This document shows, one piece after another, positions 35,560-46,275 of a DNA stretch of 64,000 nt. Under the pieces are notes generated by a model. That model saw only the letters and a program-made list of their open reading frames with translations, was not told where the DNA came from and made no database searches. This DNA is from JAFEDN01 sp963697455. GTDB lineage: Bacteria > Pseudomonadota > Gammaproteobacteria > Coxiellales > Coxiellaceae. Location: contig CAVOOI010000024.1 of NCBI GenBank assembly GCA_963697455.1, positions 60,183 to 124,182 on the forward strand, given 5' to 3'. The stretch's first letter is position 1, and every line of letters starts with the position of its first letter. A program made the translations under genes and the position numbers.

Positions 35560-38500
35560 ATGAAATTATCTGAAAAAATAGTCTCCCATTTATTAAATCC
35601 GAGGTTAAGGAAAAATCACGTCGTAGATGATAAAAAACTGACCATTACATTTCCTACACTCGTGGATGAATCTAAAGAATCCACTTCATTGATTGGATTA
35701 TTTTCCGCTGATAATCTAAAACATCTCAAAATATCAGAAAATGATTTAAACCATTATATTGAATATATTCAACACTATTGGTTAATCAGAGAAACTGATT
35801 TTAATTTTGAAAACAAAGCCTATAATTCGGCTGCTTATTATTGTACTCAACCGGATAATTTATCAAGAATAAAGGCAATCCAAGAAAGAAATTCATTTGA
35901 CTTAAGAAAAGAATCTAGCAATGGAAGTTATTATCAGCTTTCCGATTTGGCTATCGGCGACATCCTTTCATTTATTATTTTATCACAAGGATTAAATCTG
36001 CATGATGAAAAACCGGTAGAGTCATTTCGATTAAAACTACCACCTAGAAAAATAAATAAATTCTTATCTAATGATAATAGCCATAATGAGATTCAAAAAT
36101 TATTAGAATATTTAACTAACCCAAAATTAAAAAAGTCGCATCATTTTGACAAAGATAATGGTACAATCATTTTTTATTCATCAACAGATACAGAAGAAAT
36201 CATTTCTTTTGAATCTTTATTTGAACCTGATAATTTTAAAAACTTATCCATCAATAAAGATATTTTAGATCGATATTTAGATTACATTAAAAATGCTGAT
36301 GACATTAAAGATGGAGCTGATGATATTAAAAATTTTATTATCCCAGAAAAACCAGAATCTAACCAAAAACATCCCGCTTTCGATTATGCTAAATATTTTT
36401 ATTCAGTAAATGGCACCGAAATGAATAAGATGCTCCGATATGAAGATTTACAATACGATTCCTATTCAAGGTGTCAATTTACTGAAATTATTAAAACAAA
36501 TCTGAATGAAATAAATTATTCTGAACTAGAAGACCGGAGAAAACCTCTAGAAATTTTTATTGTCATCATTATGTCAACGTTTGAATTTCCAGAAATATAT
36601 TTCTCGCAACTCGATAAAGAATTTTGTATGGAAAACTTACTACCGTTGCATAATAAAGTTTTAATTAGAAAATATCAAGATAAACTTTCTGAAGTAATTA
36701 ACAAGGGTCCCCAATTTTTTGACCTATTAAATCAGATTAAAAAATTATTAGAGAATTACTTTAATATTACGGATGACACTATCCATGTATTAAAGATGTC
36801 AACGATTGAGTATATTGTTTCTACAATTATATTGTTTGTTGCTCTAAATCATACGCATGACTTAGATCCTGAAATGTCAGAAACTGAAACCTCATCTACT
36901 GAGTCATATCGATATGTTGGGTATCAAGGGGAAGCTCCTCTTGCATTAAAATTCCAGAACTCTTTTGACAAAGATCCAGCTTTTCTTAGCTTTAGTCGTC
37001 TTTCTAAATTCCCCGGTTTTAGTAATTTTAGATATACCTCTGATATAGATTATTATTTGATTTATAGTAAAAATAATCCCTCACTATTTATTGGTAAATA
37101 TTCTAAATTACCAAATGAATCTGAAATTTTAGCACCTCCAGACACCCCCGTAGTGTATCAGAAATTGGATAAAATAGAAAATTTTATTTTTTTTGAAGCT
37201 AATTTTAATATGTCTGAGAAAAGATTCAATCCTGTTAATCGGCCACTAGAAAAGGTTATAAGATATTGTATTTTATACCTAAAGGAAAATATTTTTAATA
37301 AACCCTATGCAGATCCTCATGAATTGAATTTAGAATTATCGCATCCAAGCTACCCGAATTTACGGGTTTATAAGACAAACCATGACATCCTGCATGCTGT
37401 ACGTCAGCCAGAAGGACTGCTTTCTGTTTTGGACTTTTTTGCAGCTCGGGCTAAAAATAAAGATTTCCGTGAATTTTGCTTTCAAATATTGAATCAAGAA
37501 GAAACATTAGCATTAGGCAAAATGGCAAATTCTGTACAGCTATTTACTTGGCTTTATCTACTGATAATTTCAATTTCTATAGGAAGAGAAAGTGAAGTTC
37601 CTCATTCTGAAGATTCCAAAAAATATAAAAAATATAGAGGAAAAGCTGTAATCAGATTTAACCAGTTAATAATAAAAATAGAACAGGATATTAAATTTGG
37701 AATTGACAAAGAAATATTAGCTATTTTTAACCGAGTTTTGGAAAATATTGGCAACCCGAATTACTTAGAAAAACTTCTGAAAGAGCCTCCTAGTTTTGAA
37801 CTATGGGTGTTTCAACTCGCAAACACCAGTCATATGTTAGATCTTCCACGATGTTGGAATTTTGACACACTTTGGAAATCATTAAACGAGTATTTGAGCC
37901 CTGTTCTCATAGAGGAATCTTTCGCACAAGTCCAGCAGTTAATTGATTTTTGGGTATTTAGGCTAAAATTGAGTGGGGATTACATTTGCAATGGTTATAT
38001 AGTTCCTTCCAAAGATTATGATGTAGAAAAATTTGTTTTATACAGTACTTCTCGAATTTTTAAATTTCTGAAACTACTTCGTGCATCTCCTAGACCCATT
38101 TTTTCAGTTGATGAAAAAGAAACCAAAAGAATGGTCAACGAAGCCATGCCAAAAATGGTCGAATACCTTTGTACTGGAAGAATAGTCCAAGATCTTCAAT
38201 TAGACAAAAATCAGAAACCCGATATCTTAACAGATTTATCAAAGCTCATTGAATATATGACAAAAACAACCTTACCTGGTTCTTTAATATATAAATTTTT
38301 AACTATCCTGTTAACAAATGTTAAGAATAAATCACCTGATTTTTTTAGAAATCAAAGTCCCGGCGCTTTAGTTGTTGCTACTCGTGAGCCTACCATTAGC
38401 AGTGAATTAGTAAGATCTTTACTAGAATCAAAAATTTCTCCTAATCATAATGATAAAGATGGTCAAACTCTTCTGCAATTGGCGATGCAATCTTCTGGCG

Positions 38501-40593
38501 AAGAACAATTAAAAAAAGTCCAATTATTGTTAGAATTAAAAGCGGATCCAAATTTAAAAGATTTATCAAAGCTTATTGAAAATTTGGCCAAAACAACTTT
38601 ACCTATTTCTTTAATACATAATTTTTTAACTATGCTATTAACAGCTGTTAAGGATAGATCGCCTGATTGTTTTAGAAATCAAAGTCCCGGCGCTTTAGTT
38701 GTTGCTGCTCGTGAGCCTACCATTAGCAGCGAATTAGTAAAATCTTTACTAGAATCAAAAATTTCTTTTGATCATACTGATGATCATGGGCAACCACTCC
38801 TGCAATTGACTATGCAATCCTCCGGCGAAGAACAATTAAAAAAAACAAAATTATTGTTGGAATTAAAAGCAAATCCTAAGTACGTTAATTGGGATGGTTT
38901 GGCCAAAAATGCAAGAATTGCTAGATTAATAGTAGATTTCTATCCAGATTGGAAAGAATTTTATCAGATATTATTAAAATTACCACTTTCAACTCTGCAT
39001 AAAATTAACTGGAGCCAAACAATTGAAAACCACACTCCCTTTGAACTTATTATAAATTTAATTCCTAATGTTCTAGATTCTGGTTATTTAGAAACCCTGT
39101 TACATCCTGCTGTCATTTCTACGCTAATTTGGAATAAAAATTTACCTGATTTATTGAAAACGGCATCAAAATTACTAACGAAACTTCAGTTGGAGAGTTT
39201 ACAGGAAATCTATTCCTCTGAAAATAATCCTAATCTATTTTACCAATACGTTAACTCTTTAATAATAACCAGATTAGAAACTATAGTGGATCAAACAGTG
39301 CCTTATTTTGCCAATCAAAACATAGATTCAGTAGTTGTGAAGTTATTAGAATTATCAATAAATTCAAATAAAAATAATGTCAATGAAAGAGATAGTTACG
39401 GTTTTACCGGGATTATGTATGCTGTTGTTAATAACACAACAATGCCTTTATTAAACACTTTGATCGAGTCAGGTGGTAATCCGTGGATTACAGATAATCA
39501 GAAAAAAAATGCTCTACATCATGCCGCCGAAAGCAAAAATAACGACGCCATTGCCATCCTGATCGCTAGTAAGTGGGATCGCTCACCCATATTGATCTGG
39601 GCAGTCACTGAGAACGATATAGATTTGGTGAAGCAGTTAATTGACCACCATGTAGATGTTAATCAAAAGGATTGTTCTCTCGGTGCGACTGCCCTAATGA
39701 CGGCGGTTGAGTTAGGTTTTGAAGAAATAGTTCTATTATTATTGTCAGCCAAAGGAATCGATTTAAATTTCACAGATGATTATGGTTTTACCGCAGTGAG
39801 TTATGCTGTTTTAAAAAATCAAACCCCTTTATTGCAAATTTTGCTGAACGCCGGCGCCGATCCTTGTATCAGAGAACGTTGGGGAAAAAATGCTTTAGAT
39901 TTTGCCGCCGAAACCAAAAACACTAAAGCTATTGCCATCTTTAATGGTTGGTGTCGCTCACCGATATTGATCTGGGCCGTCACTCAGAATGATGTTAATT
40001 TAGTGAAACGGTTAATTATTAAATGTAAGATAAACGTTGATCAAATAGATCAAGAGGGTAATACAGCATTGATGTTAGCGGTTAATTTAGGTTTTGAACC
40101 AATAGTTAAGTTATTGGTAGATGCTGGGGCAAATCCTTTGTTGGTGAATTCTTCTGGTAAAACTGCCTTGAGTTATGCGCAAGACACTCAGGGTTCGAAA
40201 ATATGTGGGTTGCTGGTTAAATTGCAATGGCAAGGTTTGCCCTTATTAGTTAAGGCGGCTAGCGATAATAATTTGATCTTGGTTCAACAATTGTTGGCGA
40301 TGGGAGTTGATGTCAACCAGACCGATGATCTCAAACATAGTTCAGCTTTAATGATTGCGGCTTCACGAGATTATTTCCGGATTATGGATGAATTGTTACA
40401 CGCTAACGCAAATGTGGAACTCACTGATGACTATCATAAAACCGCGATGAGTTATGCAGTGGAATTTGGTCAAATTTTCGCAGTTGACCACCTTGAATCA
40501 CACTCTCGTCGATATGCTTTATTCGGCGGTATTTCTAATACGAGTGCATCTATTAGTTTGTGCACAAAATTACCCGAGAATTACATTTTTTGA
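35560..40593 (+). CDS. Giant ankyrin-repeat protein with internal duplications
   Basis: This 1677-residue protein is built in layers. Residues ~1-75 and ~180-260 are two copies of one module (LLNPRLRKNH / LTNPKLKKSH, then SLIGLFSADNLKHL / SFESLFEPDNFKNL). The middle is unrecognised. Residues 892-1000 and 1001-1109 are a tandem duplication of 109 residues (SPGALVVATREPTISSELV). From ~1260 to 1650 are about ten ankyrin repeats (SPILIWAVTENDIDLVKQLI; TALMLAVNLGFEPIVKLLVD). No signal peptide is seen. Very large ankyrin proteins in this setting are usually host-interaction proteins; that is inference. The full-length open frame shows local sequence quality is good here. Confidence 0.8.
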   Translation: MKLSEKIVSHLLNPRLRKNHVVDDKKLTITFPTLVDESKESTSLIGLFSADNLKHLKISENDLNHYIEYIQHYWLIRETDFNFENKAYNSAAYYCTQPDNLSRIKAIQERNSFDLRKESSNGSYYQLSDLAIGDILSFIILSQGLNLHDEKPVESFRLKLPPRKINKFLSNDNSHNEIQKLLEYLTNPKLKKSHHFDKDNGTIIFYSSTDTEEIISFESLFEPDNFKNLSINKDILDRYLDYIKNADDIKDGADDIKNFIIPEKPESNQKHPAFDYAKYFYSVNGTEMNKMLRYEDLQYDSYSRCQFTEIIKTNLNEINYSELEDRRKPLEIFIVIIMSTFEFPEIYFSQLDKEFCMENLLPLHNKVLIRKYQDKLSEVINKGPQFFDLLNQIKKLLENYFNITDDTIHVLKMSTIEYIVSTIILFVALNHTHDLDPEMSETETSSTESYRYVGYQGEAPLALKFQNSFDKDPAFLSFSRLSKFPGFSNFRYTSDIDYYLIYSKNNPSLFIGKYSKLPNESEILAPPDTPVVYQKLDKIENFIFFEANFNMSEKRFNPVNRPLEKVIRYCILYLKENIFNKPYADPHELNLELSHPSYPNLRVYKTNHDILHAVRQPEGLLSVLDFFAARAKNKDFREFCFQILNQEETLALGKMANSVQLFTWLYLLIISISIGRESEVPHSEDSKKYKKYRGKAVIRFNQLIIKIEQDIKFGIDKEILAIFNRVLENIGNPNYLEKLLKEPPSFELWVFQLANTSHMLDLPRCWNFDTLWKSLNEYLSPVLIEESFAQVQQLIDFWVFRLKLSGDYICNGYIVPSKDYDVEKFVLYSTSRIFKFLKLLRASPRPIFSVDEKETKRMVNEAMPKMVEYLCTGRIVQDLQLDKNQKPDILTDLSKLIEYMTKTTLPGSLIYKFLTILLTNVKNKSPDFFRNQSPGALVVATREPTISSELVRSLLESKISPNHNDKDGQTLLQLAMQSSGEEQLKKVQLLLELKADPNLKDLSKLIENLAKTTLPISLIHNFLTMLLTAVKDRSPDCFRNQSPGALVVAAREPTISSELVKSLLESKISFDHTDDHGQPLLQLTMQSSGEEQLKKTKLLLELKANPKYVNWDGLAKNARIARLIVDFYPDWKEFYQILLKLPLSTLHKINWSQTIENHTPFELIINLIPNVLDSGYLETLLHPAVISTLIWNKNLPDLLKTASKLLTKLQLESLQEIYSSENNPNLFYQYVNSLIITRLETIVDQTVPYFANQNIDSVVVKLLELSINSNKNNVNERDSYGFTGIMYAVVNNTTMPLLNTLIESGGNPWITDNQKKNALHHAAESKNNDAIAILIASKWDRSPILIWAVTENDIDLVKQLIDHHVDVNQKDCSLGATALMTAVELGFEEIVLLLLSAKGIDLNFTDDYGFTAVSYAVLKNQTPLLQILLNAGADPCIRERWGKNALDFAAETKNTKAIAIFNGWCRSPILIWAVTQNDVNLVKRLIIKCKINVDQIDQEGNTALMLAVNLGFEPIVKLLVDAGANPLLVNSSGKTALSYAQDTQGSKICGLLVKLQWQGLPLLVKAASDNNLILVQQLLAMGVDVNQTDDLKHSSALMIAASRDYFRIMDELLHANANVELTDDYHKTAMSYAVEFGQIFAVDHLESHSRRYALFGGISNTSASISLCTKLPENYIF

Positions 40594-40713
40594 TTGAGGT
40601 GGCTTTAAAAACGCTCCCGGATTTGGGGAAGACCTCATTCTTTCAGCAAAAAGAAAGGATATGCTACTATCTAAAACCTATACTATAATTAAGTATTATT
40701 AGAGGAATTTTTT

Positions 40714-41091
40714 ATGAAAAGAAGTCTTTTATTTTTTGTGATCTGCCCAATTTTACTCGGTATAGCCGATTTAAGCTATGCTACCAGTACCGATATAGTA
40801 ATTAATATAGTAAACAGAAGTTCAAATGCATATGTAACTGACCCAAAAATAGTCTGTGGTAACTGGACGGTGCAAACAGGAACCCAGCGGAAATTGGAAC
40901 CAGGTGGTGAACAAACATTCAAGATAACAATTAATCCTCCAAACACCCAAATGTGCTTATTACCATATGTTGGTAAATATTCATTTCCAATTCAGGTAGG
41001 AAATAATCCTACAATATATGTTAAATGCAAGCCTCCTTGTGCTGTAGAGCAACAACAAAATAATACGTATCAGCTGGCTATCGAATCGTAG
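40714..41091 (+). CDS. Exported hypothetical protein
   Basis: This 125-residue protein has a typical signal peptide (residues 1-24, KRSLLFFVICPILLGIADL, cleavage near SYA-TS). The mature part has four cysteines (VCGNW, MCLL, KCKPPC) and beta-strand-like spacing, suggesting a small disulphide-stabilised periplasmic or secreted protein. No family is recognised. AGAGG lies upstream of the ATG. A plus-strand GGAAGACCTCATT element upstream resembles one near 55040. Confidence 0.6.
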   Translation: MKRSLLFFVICPILLGIADLSYATSTDIVINIVNRSSNAYVTDPKIVCGNWTVQTGTQRKLEPGGEQTFKITINPPNTQMCLLPYVGKYSFPIQVGNNPTIYVKCKPPCAVEQQQNNTYQLAIES

Positions 41092-41290
41092 TGTATTTCC
41101 GAAATTAAAATCTAGCTGAATTAAACCTTCCGAAAACACAGAAAAATTTGAACCTAAATGAGTAAGATCATACTCACATAATACCTTGCGATTCGTAATC
41201 CAATCATGCACACTATAAGTGCATTTTTAAGCTCAATCCCATAGTTGAGACAAGTTTGAGAAAAAATTAGATAATTGATTGGAGGAAAAA

Positions 41291-42594
41291 ATGAAATCCG
41301 ATGGAACCAAAGAATTAAAAACTTTAACTTACGATGCTACATCGGAACTAAAAGAAGCTTTAAAGAATAGCGACTTTACTGCAGTAAAAAAATTAGCCGA
41401 AATTTACAATATTAAAAAGTTTTTTACAAAAACCAATGAAACCCTTCTGAGCTTTTCTATTCCCGATAATATAGACAACATATTTTATAAGAGATCGAAA
41501 GCAGTACTGGAGAAACACTTTTCATCCACAAGTTCACTAATTAGGAATGCCTTAGATAAAATTTTCGAACAGAAAGTAAGCTTTAACACGAGTTTGGGTA
41601 AGATAAAAGGAGATTTTTATTCTCTTCTAAAAAACTCGAATGAATTTATAGTAAAAAAATAGAAGCACACTGTGCTGATTTACCTACAGAAACAAAGATA
41701 ATCACGAAAGGATTTTTATCAATTCTTCAAGATGAACTAAAGAGAATAGTACAAAATCAAATAGAAATAGTTACCTTTTTTTTAGCTAACGGTTATATAG
41801 AAGACACCGCTCGCCTTTTAACACAAGCACTCCTTAATACAAATATTGATTTGATATTATTCCTTATTGAAGAACAAAAAGCTGACATCAATAAAGTAGT
41901 AGTTGTACCTGAATCTCCTTCACGATTAAGAGGTAATATTAGTGCCATATCTTTCCTTATTCCGATCTCCGAATTATTTTCCTCCTCAATTTCCGAGAAA
42001 TTACTCTCCACTTTTTTTGCCCACGGTTTTGACCCTCGATCACGACACCCTTACCTTGATTATTCAAATATCCCTTGGTTAGATTTACAGACTCAGATAG
42101 CGCTTCGTAAAGCAACATCTCCGGATCCTCAAAACTTGGCGTTGAGTAATTTATATATTAAAATACACCAATATATTGCCCTTCCAATCAGATCAGCTAT
42201 TTTTACCAGCTTTAGTTCCCCTAATTACCCCTTGACTCCAATAGTACTGCTACAAATAATTTACGAATACGCTGATCTTAGTGAAAATCTTGCTGATTCT
42301 CAACCTCTCAACCGCTTTGTAGGTAAATCTATTACTCCCTTATTAATTGAAGAAATTAAGCAATACAATCGCGAAGTCAGAGAGTCGTTTTGTATTGGAC
42401 TTTTTTCTAAAAAGAATAACCGTAGCCCTTTACAAAATATACCCAAGTCCCACCATGAGAGTCAGCTTTCCTACAAAAACGCCATCTCTTTAGTTTTCCA
42501 ATTTACTGGAGTAGATCAATCGGATGAGGATAAACTCTATGATACTATTAAGAATGATCTAACTCCTAGTAAGAAAGTGTGTGTGGCATATTGA
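41291..42594 (+). pseudogene. Unknown accessory protein, interrupted at an A7 run
   Basis: Two frames form one ~434-residue reading unit. The first ends at TAG directly after a seven-A run (41653-41659). Reading on in the frame shifted by one base (eight As expected) continues without a stop through IEAHCADLPTETK to the end at 42594. GGAGG at 41281 fixes the ATG at 41291. The second part contains helical ankyrin-like elements (VTFFLANGYIEDTARLLTQA; LILFLIEEQKADIN). It ends in KKVCVAY, where CVAY weakly resembles a CaaX box. Either one base is missing, or polymerase slippage on the A7 tract makes the full product. Confidence 0.6.
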
Positions 42595-42655
42595 AAAAAC
42601 AACGGTGTCAGACTAGCTGCATAGCGAATCTGATTGTTGATTAAAAGTCATCATT

Positions 42656-42729
42656 GGGGTCAGGCTTGGCATATTGACACTTTTGTTCTTATTTTTTGAA
42701 AAAAGTGTCAATATGCCAAGCCTGACCCC
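42656..42729. repeat. Perfect 29-bp inverted repeat (REP/MITE-like)
   Basis: GGGGTCAGGCTTGGCATATT continues for 29 bases at 42656-42684 and is perfectly repeated in inverse at 42701-42729, with a 16-base AT-rich loop. The arms extend with one bulge (CATTGGGG / CCCCCAATG). GGGGTCAGG-type long palindromes are typical of REP elements mobilised by Y1 transposases; no such transposase is in the window. Confidence 0.8.
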
Positions 42730-42769
42730 CAATGGCACTTTTATGAAACATCATTCTTAAATTGCGGCG

Positions 42770-43518
42770 TCAGAGTTGGCTGGTTTTGAGTCGTTGGCAT
42801 CGAGCTACTGGGGGAGAGGGATGGAATCGTATTTGATAGGACTTGATTTCGCTTTCCGGCTTTTTTAATGGGCCTATTAATAATTTATCTATAAATTCCA
42901 TTACTGAATAAATACTGGATGACTTTTCTATGGGTAGAAAGAACATTGAGGGGCAATTTAAAGAACGAGCCTGCGGCCCATCTTTTACTATTTTCATTAG
43001 TTTCAGCTTATTTAATAAATTTTTGGAGATTTTTGCGTGGCCATTAACAAATAGAAATTCAAATACCGGGAAGAAACCTGGGCAGCCAAAATTAAATTAT
43101 CTTCCTGGCCGAATTGCCGAGCAGACTGATCAGGGTAGAAAAGCAATAATAATTTCAATAAATTCAGATTCTCAAAAGTAATAAATTGAGTGATGCAATG
43201 ATTAAAAAAGGTGCTGGATAATTTTTCCTGACGCGCAATCAAATATTCAACAAATGGAAAATCTAATCGCAATAAGATAGCGTTAATAAATGATGGCTCT
43301 ACCGTTCGCCATTCAGACTGGTAGTGCTCGATTAAGTATAAAGAGAAATCTCGTCGAAAACGATAAGCTTCCAGTAAAATAGTATACTCTGAATCAACTT
43401 TATTAAGTTTACTGTTGCTTACCATCAATAATTTTTCTAACATCATTTTATCACCACGATGAGCAGCAATAGAAATAGATTTCGTTTCGGCCAGCATAAT
43501 ACCTTTTAGGAATGGCAT
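42770..43518 (-). pseudogene. Ankyrin-like accessory gene, frameshifted
   Basis: The first 168 residues show helical ankyrin-like units (SISIAAHRGDKMMLEKLLM; FSLYLIEHYQSEW; LLKLLLLFYPDQSARQFGQ) and stop after QKSPKIY. In the neighbouring frame the sequence continues as NLLNKLKLMKIVKDG and on to SLNCPSMFFLPIEK, ending at 42770. The junction lies in CCAAAAATTT near 43018 and needs one extra A. Resembles the other ankyrin-type genes of this cluster. Function unknown. Confidence 0.6.
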
Positions 43519-43600
43519 AATTAATCATTTGTAGTCTCCTAAAATAGCTTCTCGACGAATTCCTTTTGACCGTATTTACTTTCATAATATGAAGCAGTTT

Positions 43601-45647
43601 CTATGCTACTTTCCTCGGGGAGTACCTGAGGTCTTCGCTTGTACCAGTAGAATTACTCGTTAAAATGGGCTTGCCGTTATATAAAACCGGAAAGGCATTA
43701 AAATCTAAATCATTGATACGCACCCATGAGCATCGGCCACGTCGTCCTCTGCTTTTACCCACGGTAATTCAGTAGCATGCAATTTGAGATAATGTAATTC
43801 CCGCAGATAACCATCTGTCTCAACCTGAAGCGGTAACATGAAGTTGATTCAAACTTTGACTTCGGATAGATCTAATAAGGTTTCTTCTTTAATTTCCCGA
43901 AGGAGGGCTGCGAAAGTGTTTTCATCAGGCTCAACCAATCCACCTGGACCACACCAGTAATGCGGTTTCTCCACGAGTAAGACCCTCATTTCACCCTCAT
44001 ATTTAGTAAAAATAACGCCACCTACCGCCCTATTGCCAGTGGTTAATGTCAGCTTTTCGTCAATGGCAGGAATAGCACCCTTTTTTTCTGCCCATTCTTT
44101 AGTGGTGCTGTCCTTGTTTTCTTTGGCGAGTTTCCAGAGAGATTTGCTCGTAGATTTCCCCGGCAAGTTGATATCGCATTGTTGTTCCAATAACCAATTG
44201 AGCAAGGGAAACAGATTTTCTTTTTTTCGATCTTCTTGTAGATGTAATTATAAGTTGAGGAGATCAATCCTACCCAAGGATCATATATTTTAATTTGCGC
44301 AGTTAAATATTCAAGAATAATAGCCTTAGATTTAACGATTTTTTGCAGATCATTTGGGTTTGGCCAGCACAATACTAAAAGGACGGCAATAGCCGGATGA
44401 TCAAATTCAATCATTCTACTTAAATCAAATTGTTGTGTCACTTCAGGCATGGTTTGCTGAGAAAATCCAACTAAGCACTGGTGCAGCCAAGGATAATTTT
44501 CGGCAAGATGATAATTTTCCAGAGATATTGTTAATATATTATGTGGATTATTGAGGCTGATTACCTGGAGTCTTGCTCCCAACTGGGCTAAGCGCAGTAC
44601 AATATCGGCTTGGCCTCTGTACGTTGCCAGAGTGACTAAATTTTTTGCGTAAGGGTATTGGGACATAATCGAGGCGTCTAAGGGCAAAGATTCATTAATT
44701 GAGGGTAAAATTTCTGAAAAATTTGATTCCTCTAACGTATCAGCAATAGCAATCAGTTGGTCAATTCGCTTGTCAGGAAAATGAATGGTTAACCCAGGAA
44801 ATGTATCCAGCGGTATCTTCCCTTTTATCTGAATTTCCGGGTATATTTCTGAGGGAAATAGTTGTTGAAATACTCTAATGATAGTTGAACGATGCTGATG
44901 CGGATTTTTTAATATTTTTTCGTAAAAACCGCTTTTAAAATTATAAAGTTCAATTAAAAATTGTAAGCCTAATACATGAGAAATTTCAGCGAAATCATTT
45001 TGGACATAAAAAATTTCTTGTTGGCGGGCGACTTTTCGTTGCCAGATTTCCCCGGTTTTTTGATTATGATAGATATAAAATTTATCTGTCCTGGTAAATT
45101 GAATGTGACGGGTGACATCGTTGATTTTAGTGGGATCCGTTCTGGCTTCACGGTAAAACCAGAAGTCGTGATTACTGATGGATAACGCAGAAACCACTTG
45201 CTGAAAGCAGGAATTTTCCTGGCTTTTTTGGTCGGAACATTTCAGTGGGAGAGTAAACGTTACTTTATGTTTATCGTCACCAATAAAACCAGGCGAAATA
45301 AACTTTCCATCGACGCCCAATGTACAATAAACAGAATTTTGACGAGCAGATCCTCCGCCAGTATGCGAATTGTGAACCAGTTCGTCCTTTGATTCACGCT
45401 CTTTGGGGCTCATCAGCGCCCCTGACTCACGAATTTCGGGTAAGTCAATTGCGGGAGTGGAATGATGCGCGGTAAACGGCAAATTAGAGAAAAAATCTAA
45501 AAAACCTTTTTCCTCTAAAGTTAAACTTAAGCTATCCGGTGTTGAAAGATATTTCTCCTCTTTAGATTGAGTTTGCGGGTCTCTTAAGGAAGTCAGTATT
45601 TGGTATAAAGCCACCACATTTTTTACAGTTTTTAGCTCAAATTTCAT
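43601..45647 (-). pseudogene. Ankyrin-like protein fused to a Nudix hydrolase, multiply frameshifted
   Basis: The first ~470 residues (start at 45647, ribosome-binding site AAGGAT) are an unknown N-terminal domain followed by ankyrin-like helices (NLVTLATYRGQADIVLRLA; LLNWLLEQQCDINLPGKS). The frame slips near 44221 in an A7 run. It continues into a Nudix domain with RAVGGVIF, HYWCGPGGLVEPDE and the box REIKEETLLDL, in which the usual final glycine is replaced. Two more slips near 43852 and 43720 are needed to reach ATELPWVKAEDD and WVRINDLDFNAFPVLYNGK, ending at the TAG at 43601. Nudix domains hydrolyse nucleoside-diphosphate compounds; the ankyrin-Nudix order is unusual. Confidence 0.65.
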
Positions 45648-45661
45648 ATATTATCCTTCTA

Positions 45662-45981
45662 TTACAACATAGGTTCCAGATCTAGCTTCAGTTTCGCTTT
45701 AACACCCTCGACACCCTCAGGAATAAATTTATAAAATAAAGTCGCCCGTCCTTCCTTTAATTTCCATTGCGGCTCACCAAATAATGGGTTTAATCTTTAT
45801 CAACGTTAACCCAAACATTCCATTTTTTATCTTTTCTTTCCTTGCAATGTGCCGCATGAGGCTCCAGGAAACAAGGTTGTAATCGTTTGCCTTCAACCGC
45901 TTTTTCCTATGTTTTGCTTAATTGAGGATGTTCTATAAAATTAAATAAATAGCCTAATCGCTGCACCCATGTAAATTCGCG
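45662..45981 (-). pseudogene. Decayed fragment, possibly AbiEi-type antitoxin C-terminus
   Basis: Conceptual translation gives REFTWVQRLGYLF, then after an in-frame TAG EKAVEGKRLQPCFLEPH and KKWNVWVNVD, followed after a frame slip by EPQWKLKEGRATLFYKFIP. The order RLGYL...P...W-V-VN resembles the C-terminal part of AbiEi-family antitoxins of type IV toxin-antitoxin systems. The match is by eye and tentative. It lies directly upstream of the Nudix-fusion gene. Confidence 0.35.
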
Positions 45982-46056
45982 AAAGCTTATATTAGCATAA
46001 ATAGCGTTTCAATGGACAAATTCAAATGCTTACGGAAGCCGGAGTGGGCTTTAATT

Positions 46057-46113
46057 TGACCCCTTATGCCCCTTGATTCAGGCAAAATTCCGGCAGGAAT
46101 TTTTTGAACAATT
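46057..46113. repeat. Direct repeat, left copy (~57 bp)
   Basis: This block begins TGACCCCTTATG, contains AGGCAAAATTCCGGCAGG and ends TTTTTTGAACAATT. It recurs at 58101-58158 in the same orientation with only about four differences. The two copies bracket 12 kb of accessory DNA and may be ends of an integrated element. Confidence 0.75.
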
Positions 46114-46140
46114 ATATTTTGTGCCAATTTTCAATTAACC

Positions 46141-46241
46141 CACCTATTGATTTGTACAACCCCAACCAACTACAATAATAGGTGACACAACCGCCACGCC
46201 TATGGAGAAAACTCTACGCGTAACCTTGGCGGTTTTTTTTT
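46141..46241 (+). ncRNA. Structured RNA candidate upstream of Abi_2 fragment (abiF-RNA-like)
   Basis: Two perfect stems occur in series: CACCTATT (46141-46148) with AATAGGTG (46177-46184), then AACCGCCA (46189-46196) with TGGCGGTT (46227-46234). The second encloses a GGAG-AAAA-CTC inner hairpin and is followed by a run of nine Ts, a rho-independent terminator. Immediately downstream is the remnant of an Abi_2 (AbiD/AbiF) gene. Such genes are known to be preceded by a structured abiF RNA. The identification rests on position and folding only. Confidence 0.5.
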
Positions 46242-46275
46242 CGTATGGCTTTGCGAGCATTATGTTTAAAAATTG

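Noticed and set aside
42575..42594. CVAY as a second CaaX box
   Set aside because: A final tyrosine is a poor prenylation signal and the gene is frameshifted upstream; kept only as a remark.
42656..42729. Perfect inverted repeat as an ordinary terminator
   Set aside because: The 29-bp arms are too long and GC-interspersed, and no T run follows; a REP/MITE-type element fits better.
46141..46241. CRISPR-like array
   Set aside because: Only single hairpins are present, with no regular repeat-spacer structure here or elsewhere in the window.
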